A DNA stretch of 41,850 bases from a virus: positions 1-41,850 of the IMG/VR virus record IMGVR_UViG_3300004463_001175. One strand, 5' to 3'. The stretch's first letter is position 1. Every line of letters begins with the position of its first letter. The notes under the pieces were generated by a model, which saw nothing but the letters and a program-made list of their open reading frames with translations, had not been told where the DNA came from and made no database searches. Below are positions 36,853 to 41,850 of the stretch, piece after piece. A program made the position numbers and the translations under genes.

Positions 36853-37169
36853 TGAGAACGCGCAAGGCTCCGTTGAAGGTCTGCGAGGGCTGCGGCGACG
36901 CCTTCACGCCGAAGCAGCCCTACGCGAAGCGGCCCATGCGCTTCTGCTCGCGGCGCTGCTACCACCTGAGCCAAGAGCCGGACCTCTCGATCAAGCTGGC
37001 CGACGGCAGGCGGGTCGCCGCCGTCGAGGTCGAGTGCCAGCAATGCCACAAGCCGTTTCTGGCTGTTCGCGCGCGTGTGCGCGCGGGGCGCGCGCGCTTC
37101 TGCTCGCGCTCGTGCGCGCGACGCTCAGCGGGCCGCGCGCTTGAGCGTCGTCCGGACCTGCCGAACTAG
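36852..37169 (+). CDS. Tandem zinc-finger moron-like protein (105 aa), only plus-strand gene
   Basis: Two copies of the same zinc motif are clear: C11-x2-C14 with FC32-S-R-R-C36, and C62-x2-C65 with FC84-S-R-S-C88. The FCS-x2-C pattern is common in small phage zinc-binding proteins. The GTG at 36852 is preferred (GAGGGG about ten bases upstream); an ATG at 36795 would add 19 residues. Its 3' end overlaps the gp10-like gene by 45 bases on the opposite strand. It interrupts the head-tail operon, points the wrong way and has unusually CG-alternating codons, all signs of an acquired moron. Function unknown: nucleic-acid or protein binding. Confidence 0.75.
   Translation: MRTRKAPLKVCEGCGDAFTPKQPYAKRPMRFCSRRCYHLSQEPDLSIKLADGRRVAAVEVECQQCHKPFLAVRARVRAGRARFCSRSCARRSAGRALERRPDLPN
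37069..37121. other. CG/CA alternating tract (Z-DNA-prone)
   Basis: This stretch is dominated by alternating pyrimidine-purine steps (runs such as CGCGCGTGTGCGCGCG). It encodes the arginine-rich linker and second zinc finger of the plus-strand gene. Such runs are rare elsewhere in the window. They favour left-handed DNA and slippage and mark a compositionally distinct insert. Confidence 0.55.
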
Positions 37170-37526
37170 ATCCGCCTCGTGCATCTCCGCCGCCGGGCGC
37201 AGGTACGGCTGCGGGTTCATGTTCTCGGTCCCGTACTCCTGAAAGATCCCCCAAAAGGCGCCGACGCGGATCGCGTAGCCGCCGTCGGGAACCCTGTCGG
37301 CGTCGATCGACTCGGCCAGCCAGCCCGGCTCGCGGTGGAAGCTCGGGTAAACGATCGAGTGGTTCAGCTTCGGGGCGAGCCGCCGCGCATCGCGGGCGAC
37401 CTCGTTGGCGATCGCTCGCTCGTCGCGCTCGCACTCGTGGACGATCTCGGCGACGATGCCGGGAATCCGATCGTCGAAGTCCACGTCGCTGACGAACTGG
37501 CCGAGATTGCTTCGCCGCAGCGCCAC
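37125..37526 (-). CDS. HK97 gp10-family head-tail joining/tail component (133 aa)
   Basis: The start at 37526 overlaps the previous gene's last base. The protein follows the HK97_gp10 pattern: an N-terminal helix with VARDARRLAPKLNHSI, a beta core (GGYAIRVGAFWGIFQEYGT) and the ending NMNPQPYLRPAAEMHE. It is expected at the neck, helping to close the head or tail tube. It lies between the terminator-like protein and the major tail gene, as in HK97-like phages. Its 3' end overlaps the plus-strand zinc-finger gene. Confidence 0.85.
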   Translation of the reverse strand: MALRRSNLGQFVSDVDFDDRIPGIVAEIVHECERDERAIANEVARDARRLAPKLNHSIVYPSFHREPGWLAESIDADRVPDGGYAIRVGAFWGIFQEYGTENMNPQPYLRPAAEMHEADLVRQVRTTLKRAAR

Positions 37527-37990
37527 TACTGCTCCCGGCCCGAGCCTTCGTACTCGATCTCAAAGTCGCAGCCCAAGACGACCGTGCCGTCCGGCCGTCG
37601 GAAGTTGCGGACCGGGCTGACCCGGTTGACATTGAGGTCGGAGGTCAGCCCGCCGAGCGTCCGCTCGCGCTCGCCGGTCTCGGGGTCGCACTCGACCACC
37701 CGCTTGATCGACTTCGGGCCGTCCGGCGAGCGGAACTGCCGGAGCCGGATCTGAGCGCCGATGTCCATCGACTGCCCGACCGTGACCCGGACGACCGCCT
37801 CGTAGCGGTCGAAGCCGCGAGCGAAGGACTCGTCGAACTCGATCACGCCGGGAAGGATCTCGGCGGTCGGAGCGGTCGCGTTGCCGAGCATGTAGGCCGA
37901 CTGCTGCAGCCCGTCGATCTCGGCGAGACGCGCTGCGATCGCCTGACAGACCCGCTCCTCGTAGGGGCTGTCCTGCGGTAGCTCCGGCAC
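37526..37990 (-). CDS. Tail terminator-like completion protein (154 aa)
   Basis: The GTG at 37990 shares its G with the upstream TAG stop; no earlier start is more convincing and the protein-like sequence begins here (VPELPQDSPYEERVCQAIAARL). The C-terminal half (RTLGGLTSDLNVNRVSPVRNFRRPDGTVVLGCDFEIEYE) resembles tail terminator proteins. Position after the gp6-like connector would also fit a gp7-like stopper. It should cap the tail tube or seal the connector. Identification is by position and fold impression only. Confidence 0.65.
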   Translation of the reverse strand: MPELPQDSPYEERVCQAIAARLAEIDGLQQSAYMLGNATAPTAEILPGVIEFDESFARGFDRYEAVVRVTVGQSMDIGAQIRLRQFRSPDGPKSIKRVVECDPETGERERTLGGLTSDLNVNRVSPVRNFRRPDGTVVLGCDFEIEYEGSGREQ

Positions 37991-38625
37991 TAGCTGAGCC
38001 GCCGTGTGCGCGAGTACGGGCCGACCAGCATCGCGACGTCGGGGTCGCCGGTCGCGATCCGCACGGCGATCCCGTCGGCGCCCATCCCGGCGACGCCGAA
38101 CGGCGCCTCGCGGACGCGCTTGACGAGCCTCGTCGCCAGGATCGACGTCGCCGCCTTGATCGGGTCCGGCACCGTCGCCCAGCCGAATGTGCCGGTGACG
38201 CGGACGACCGGCCACCGCAGGCTCTCGGCATCGGAGAGGCCGTAGTAGCAGTACGGCTCAAAGCTCGGGATGCGACCGCTCTGGCGAAGCTGCAGCCCCT
38301 CGATCGGCTGCTCGTCGTCGGCGTAGTTGTAGGGGAGCAGGTCGTAGTCCTCGCCCTCGGTCAGCGACACCCAATCGCCGGTCCCGCGTTCATCGACCTC
38401 GACGCCCGAGACTGCGGCCATGTCGCCTAGCTCTAGCCAGCCGCGCCGCGATGCCACGTACTCGCGCGTCGCCTCGCCCTCCTCGACGGCGAAGGTGCGG
38501 CCGGTCTGCGCCTCGATAGCCGATGATGCGGCGCTGATCGCCAGTTCTAGGTCGTCGTCGGCGTAGGTCTCGCCGCTGATCTCAAGCGAGCGCTTGAGGT
38601 CTTCCAGATCGACGTAGGCAGCCAT
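37990..38625 (-). CDS. Head-tail connector, gp6-like (211 aa)
   Basis: The ATG at 38625 follows immediately after the preceding stop (TGAATG). The N-terminus is typical of the gp6-like connector family: YVDLEDLKRSLEISGETYADDDLELAISAASSAIEAQTGRTF. A beta-rich middle and a helical end (PIKAATSILATRLVKRVREAPFGVAGMGADGIAVRIA) complete it. It should form the ring beneath the portal, linking head and neck. Gene order (capsid, small protein, connector) agrees. Confidence 0.87.
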   Translation of the reverse strand: MAAYVDLEDLKRSLEISGETYADDDLELAISAASSAIEAQTGRTFAVEEGEATREYVASRRGWLELGDMAAVSGVEVDERGTGDWVSLTEGEDYDLLPYNYADDEQPIEGLQLRQSGRIPSFEPYCYYGLSDAESLRWPVVRVTGTFGWATVPDPIKAATSILATRLVKRVREAPFGVAGMGADGIAVRIATGDPDVAMLVGPYSRTRRLS

Positions 38626-38796
38626 TCACGACTTCGGCTGCTCGTCGGTGATGATCGCGTAGCCGACCGGGATCGGATCGCCCGCGACGACCTTGAAGCA
38701 GTCACCCGAGACGGGATCGACGACGGTGACGTCGGTCTGGGCGATGACTGCGAGCGCCTCCTCCTCGACCTGCGTCTGATCGGTGATCTCCGTCAT
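38626..38796 (-). CDS. Small protein between capsid and connector (56 aa)
   Basis: AAGGAG sits just before the ATG at 38796, and the stop abuts the connector start. The product opens acidic (MTEITDQTQVEEEALAVIAQTDV) and then is hydrophobic-beta (TVVDPVSGDCFKVVAGDPIPVGYAIITDEQPKS). Small proteins at this place often decorate the capsid or help assembly. It is not recognised as a known family. Confidence 0.75.
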   Translation of the reverse strand: MTEITDQTQVEEEALAVIAQTDVTVVDPVSGDCFKVVAGDPIPVGYAIITDEQPKS

Positions 38797-38815
38797 GCCT
38801 CTCCTTGGGTAGTCC

Positions 38816-38863
38816 TGACGGGGACCGGGTGGCGAGCAGCGTCTCTCCGACCCGGCCCCGTCA
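38816..38863 (-). terminator. Strong hairpin after the major capsid gene (attenuator?)
   Basis: Bases 38816-38830 and 38850-38863 pair over 14 bp with one bulged base, around a 19-base loop. It begins about 12 bases past the capsid stop. No U-run follows on the minus strand. Such a hairpin may reduce read-through into the connector genes or protect the capsid message 3' end, so that capsid is made in excess. Confidence 0.55.
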
Positions 38864-38874
38864 AGCCTGCTTGG

Positions 38875-40227
38875 TTACGCGAGTTCGACCTGCTGGAACA
38901 GCGACGGCCTCCACACGAGAAGCGCGGCGCGCATCTCGGCGAGGATCGTCACCCGGTTCCGCAGGAAGTCGTCCTGATCGCTGTCCGAGAACAGCACCTG
39001 AACGCCCTCGCGGATCAGGATCTGGGCACCCATGCCGAAGTCGGCCGTGAGCGCGACGCCCTGATCGAGAACCTGACTCGGGATGACCCGGACGCCCCAC
39101 AGGGACGAGGGGGTCTCGCCGAACGGTCCGCCGCCGTAGTAGGAGTATGACCCGGCGTCATCCGCCGCGTTGTGCGCCTTGGCGACCATCACCTTGAACC
39201 AGTCGAGCGGGTTCATCACGGTCCCGTCGGCCTGACCGTCGTTCAGGTAGACGGCGGTGATACCGGACAGCACCTGCTCGGCGAGCGGGACGCTCGCGGA
39301 GTAGGAGACCGTGCCGATCCCGTCGGTGTTCAGGATGCCCTCGATGTTGACGCCGGACCCGTCACCGTTCAGCACCTGCTCGGCGAGCCGAAGCTGAACC
39401 ATGTAACGGAGCCGCGAGTCGATCGTGGTCCGCAGCGCCGGGAAGTCCGCGAGCGCCTGCTTGCGGGTCTTCATCCAGGCAGCGATCGTCCGCACCGGCG
39501 CGTCCGCGTCGATGTAGTCGTTGATCGTGCCTTCCGGCTTGAGTTCCCCTTCGGGAACCTCTCGCGCGAACGACGATCCCGTCACCGGGCGCTCCTGCGT
39601 GTACGGCACGAGGTTCCCGTCCGTGGTCCCGACAGGGATCAGGTTCAGGAAATCGACCTTGTTGCGCTGAGCGAGCGGATAGACCGGCTCCCGACCCTGC
39701 AGCATCGTGGACTCACGCGGATCGCCCGAAGGCGCCCGGCGAGTCGGCGGCAGAATGTCGGTTCCCATCGGGTCGGCGTAGACCGTCCCGCCGAGATCCG
39801 CGACGATCGTGTCTCGCGACGCGATCGTGCCGAGATCGAGCGAGCCGAACCGGGACTGCGACTTGGAGATCGCCTCCAACTGCGCCTGGATCTGCTCGTC
39901 GCCGAGGATATGGGCGCTGCCCCATCCGAGCGTCGGCTGCCCCTCGGGCTGGCGATGCTCGCGCTGCTCGGCCTCGGAGTCGCCGAGGAGCTTGAGCAGA
40001 TCGACCTGCTTCGCCTGCGCGACCTCGATCTTGTCGAGAACCTCGCCATGCTCCTTGACGGCTGCCATTGCCTGCGCGTGTGCGGCCTCCTCGTCGCCGC
40101 CGTTGGCGAGTGCCTCGGCGTACTCCTTCTTGGCCTCCTCGCGCTTCCGACCCGTCGTGGCCTTGTCCTCACGCAGCCCACGGAGGTCGGTCTCCACCTG
40201 AGAGAGCTTCCTCTTTAGCTCGTCCAT
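38875..40227 (-). CDS. Major capsid protein, HK97 fold (450 aa)
   Basis: AGGAGG sits nine bases before the ATG at 40227. The first 100 residues form a charged coiled coil (MDELKRKLSQVETDLRGLREDK ... KIEVAQAKQVDLLKLLGD), the delta or scaffolding domain that the adjacent S49 protease would remove. The HK97 fold follows: NLIPVGTTDGNLVPYTQERPV, the E-loop region, and the C-terminal DFLRNRVTILAEMRAALLVWRPSLFQ. It polymerises into the procapsid. Its leader carries the 25-base late element. The length is normal for this family including the delta domain. Confidence 0.93.
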   Translation of the reverse strand: MDELKRKLSQVETDLRGLREDKATTGRKREEAKKEYAEALANGGDEEAAHAQAMAAVKEHGEVLDKIEVAQAKQVDLLKLLGDSEAEQREHRQPEGQPTLGWGSAHILGDEQIQAQLEAISKSQSRFGSLDLGTIASRDTIVADLGGTVYADPMGTDILPPTRRAPSGDPRESTMLQGREPVYPLAQRNKVDFLNLIPVGTTDGNLVPYTQERPVTGSSFAREVPEGELKPEGTINDYIDADAPVRTIAAWMKTRKQALADFPALRTTIDSRLRYMVQLRLAEQVLNGDGSGVNIEGILNTDGIGTVSYSASVPLAEQVLSGITAVYLNDGQADGTVMNPLDWFKVMVAKAHNAADDAGSYSYYGGGPFGETPSSLWGVRVIPSQVLDQGVALTADFGMGAQILIREGVQVLFSDSDQDDFLRNRVTILAEMRAALLVWRPSLFQQVELA

Positions 40228-40284
40228 TCTTGGGATTCCTCCTGTTGGTTCCTCCGCGCAGCAGCGCTAGAGCCTTTCTGGAAC

Positions 40285-40309
40285 CAAGTCTGCGAGGGGT
40301 ATCGGACGG
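40285..40309 (-). promoter_or_regulatory. 25-base late element, copy at the major capsid gene
   Basis: It is identical to the copy at 36828-36852 in 24 of 25 bases and, like it, ends exactly 57 bases before the start codon (40227). It begins two bases past the stop of the upstream gene, so it lies wholly in the intergenic space. The 57-base leaders of the two genes are otherwise unlike each other, so the conservation is limited to the element. Confidence 0.7.
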
Positions 40310-40310
40310 C

Positions 40311-40991
40311 TTAGTCGATCAAGGCGTCGGCGGTCCGTTCGGCCTCCCGTTGGGAACGGAACCGAAGCGGTGGCTTCGGCTCCGGCCGATCGGCGTAGAG
40401 GACGAGCAGCGCGTCGTCGTCGCGGCCGGTGATCGGGTTGCCGGGGAGCAGGTTGGCGATCTCGCCGACATGTTCGGTCGCGTAATGCAGGTACTCATAG
40501 GCATGCAGCGGCGTCTCGCCGTACTCCCGCACATCGAGTTCGCGGAGTAGCTCGATCTGGCGAACCGCCTTCGCGTGAAGGCTGCGGAGCGCCTCGGTCG
40601 CGCGCTCGCCGCACAGCTTCGCGATCCGCTCGATCACCGCCAACGCTCGCTCAAAGGCGTTGCCGGTCGAGCGGCCGAAGCCGTAGGCGTCCTCGACCCG
40701 ATCGACCTCGCCAGCAAGGTCGCGCTCGATCTTCGCGACCTGCTCGCGCCGCGCCTTCGCGGTTATCGGGCGCGGCTTCGGGAGCTTCTGGCGGCGCTGG
40801 CCGACGTCGAGATACTGGTTGACCGTCGAGCGGCCCTGCTTCCGCTTCCGCCGCGTCGAGCCGTTGCTCGGCAGATCGACGTCGGGCAGGTTCGGCTTGT
40901 TCGTGAACCGCCCCTTGCGGTCACGCGGATGGAGCCGGTCGAACTTGCTATCCGAGCGCAACGTCGGCGATCCGCGACGCCTGATCTTCAC
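40311..40991 (-). CDS. Hypothetical basic protein between protease and capsid genes (226 aa)
   Basis: The GTG at 40991 overlaps the protease gene by 44 bases; a TTG shortly downstream is possible. The N-terminus is basic with the phrase HPRDRKGRFTNKP, a motif seen in phage structural proteins. The middle is helical (YLDVGQRRQKLPKPRPITAKARREQVAKIERDLAGEVDRVEDAYGFG). The end is mixed (LYADRPEPKPPLRFRSQREAERTADALID). Position suggests a head assembly or minor head factor. No recognised family. Confidence 0.68.
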   Translation of the reverse strand: MKIRRRGSPTLRSDSKFDRLHPRDRKGRFTNKPNLPDVDLPSNGSTRRKRKQGRSTVNQYLDVGQRRQKLPKPRPITAKARREQVAKIERDLAGEVDRVEDAYGFGRSTGNAFERALAVIERIAKLCGERATEALRSLHAKAVRQIELLRELDVREYGETPLHAYEYLHYATEHVGEIANLLPGNPITGRDDDALLVLYADRPEPKPPLRFRSQREAERTADALID

Positions 40992-41850
40992 TCGCGGCGA
41001 TCCGGTCGGTCGTCACCTGACCGCCCGCGTCGATGATCGTCTCCTCCAAGGTCGCGACCCGATCGGCGAGTCCGGCCTCGACGGCTGCCTCGGCGAGCAG
41101 CGTCCGGCCCTCGCCGTACCCCCCGGCGACGTCGGTCGGATCGACGCCCCGGCCTTCGGCCACGTCGCTGACGAACTTGCTGTAGAACAGATCGACCTTG
41201 CGCTGGCGCGCCTCGGCAGCCTCGCTGCTGAGCGGCTGGAAGGCGTTGCCCTCCGTCTTGTACTTGCCTGCGCTCGTGATCGTCACGTTCAGCCCGGCCT
41301 TCTCGTTCGCCTCGGACTTGTCGGTGTGGAGCATGTACGTACCGATCGAGCCGACCTCACCGCTTGGCGCAACGACGACCTCGTCGGCCTGACTGGCGAG
41401 CCAGTAGGCGGCGCTCCCGGCCATTGTGTTCGCGACGGCGGTGATCGGCTTCTCCTTGCGAACCCGGCGGATCAGCGCGGCGGTCTCGGGGATGCGGTCG
41501 GTCAGCCCGCCGGGCGAGTTGACCTCGATGACGATCCGATCGACGGTCTCGTCGGCGACGGCCTTGGCAAGCTCGTTGCGGAAGCTGGCGATGCCGCCGC
41601 CCATCCCGAGCAACTGCCCGATCGCCCCGCCGCCCTGCGGGGTGATGACGCCGGTCAGCGGCACGACGGCGACGCCGCCCTGCTTAGTTGCCGAACGCTC
41701 CGGATCGCCGAATGGCCCGGCGACGACGATCCCCGCCGAGACGGCACCCGCCAGCAGATCCATCGACTCCGGCAGCATCGCCCACGGACGGCTGCCTGTC
41801 GTCAGCAACTCCGCGAGGAGTCGGCCGTCGATCGCGTGATCCTTGCTCAT
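40948..41850 (-). CDS. Capsid maturation protease, S49/SppA-like (300 aa)
   Basis: The ATG falls on the window's last base, so its ribosome-binding site is outside. The fold is of S49 type: VAVVPLTGVITPQGG, VDRIVIEVNSPGG (111-115), then MAGSAAYW with nucleophile S146, and AGKYKTEGNAF with general-base K198. S49 proteases next to HK97 capsid genes cleave the scaffold or delta domain during maturation. Length is normal for the phage form. Gene order protease, unknown protein, capsid is compatible with this role. Confidence 0.93.
   Translation of the reverse strand: MSKDHAIDGRLLAELLTTGSRPWAMLPESMDLLAGAVSAGIVVAGPFGDPERSATKQGGVAVVPLTGVITPQGGGAIGQLLGMGGGIASFRNELAKAVADETVDRIVIEVNSPGGLTDRIPETAALIRRVRKEKPITAVANTMAGSAAYWLASQADEVVVAPSGEVGSIGTYMLHTDKSEANEKAGLNVTITSAGKYKTEGNAFQPLSSEAAEARQRKVDLFYSKFVSDVAEGRGVDPTDVAGGYGEGRTLLAEAAVEAGLADRVATLEETIIDAGGQVTTDRIAASEDQASRIADVALG

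Noticed and set aside
40261-40313. Plus-strand remnant of the zinc-finger gene at the capsid copy of the 25-base element (both could encode QVCEG)
   Set aside because: The frame upstream is not similar to the zinc-finger gene and soon meets a stop. The equal 57-base distance to two minus-strand start codons favours a regulatory element.

Overview
This window is a piece of a tailed phage (Caudoviricetes, siphovirus-like) genome. By eye the DNA is roughly two-thirds G+C, the ribosome-binding sites are strong (AAGGAG/AGGAGG), and the protein styles (DDLPF-tailed SSB-like protein, peptidoglycan-binding lysis enzymes, glycosyltransferase with a DIDDDF motif) suggest an actinobacterial or other high-GC Gram-positive host. 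This is inference; no host marker is present. Every gene but one lies on the minus strand, so biological order runs from base 41850 down to base 1. The window opens at the first codon of the capsid protease gene and ends inside a primase gene. Portal, terminase, integrase and repressor are not in view.

Right to left. (1) 41850-36348, head and neck: S49 capsid protease, unknown protein, HK97-type major capsid protein, small protein, gp6-like connector, tail-terminator-like protein, gp10-like protein, major tail protein. One plus-strand zinc-finger gene is wedged in front of the major tail gene. (2) 36324-21988, tail: tail assembly chaperone with a probable +1 frameshift, a 2020-residue tape measure carrying NlpC/P60-like and double-psi-barrel domains, then three tail-tip proteins ending in, or built on, a glycoside hydrolase, a polysaccharide-lyase-like domain and a pectate-lyase-like beta-helix. 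(3) 21968-18221, lysis: four small membrane proteins, an M15-like peptidase, a peptidoglycan-binding transglycosylase-like endolysin, a holin-like protein, an L,D-transpeptidase, and two small acidic proteins, closed by a hairpin terminator. (4) 18120-9671, small early or regulatory genes: zinc-ribbon and helix-turn-helix proteins, an HNH protein, a glycosyltransferase and a RepA/DnaB-type ATPase, divided by terminators with promoter candidates near 11.96 and 15.86 kb. (5) 9443-5340, a detached structural block: an appendage-like protein, a 1037-residue repeat-rich fiber, an Ig-like protein and a YegP-like (DUF1508) protein. (6) A 390-base non-coding, heavily folded region. (7) 4946-1, replication and recombination: Cas4/AddB-like nuclease, Sak4-like ATPase, SSB-like protein, lipoprotein, a DNA-binding-like protein, two small proteins and a TOPRIM primase that runs off the left edge.

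The most interesting regulatory signals are these. A 25-base element occurs exactly 57 bases upstream of both the major capsid and major tail genes, and a diverged third copy precedes the detached structural block, which suggests a phage late-promoter family. A perfect 20-base palindrome occurs twice, once upstream of the ATPase gene and once at the start of a DNA-binding-like gene. A 17-bp inverted repeat folds up to the start codon of the recombination nuclease.
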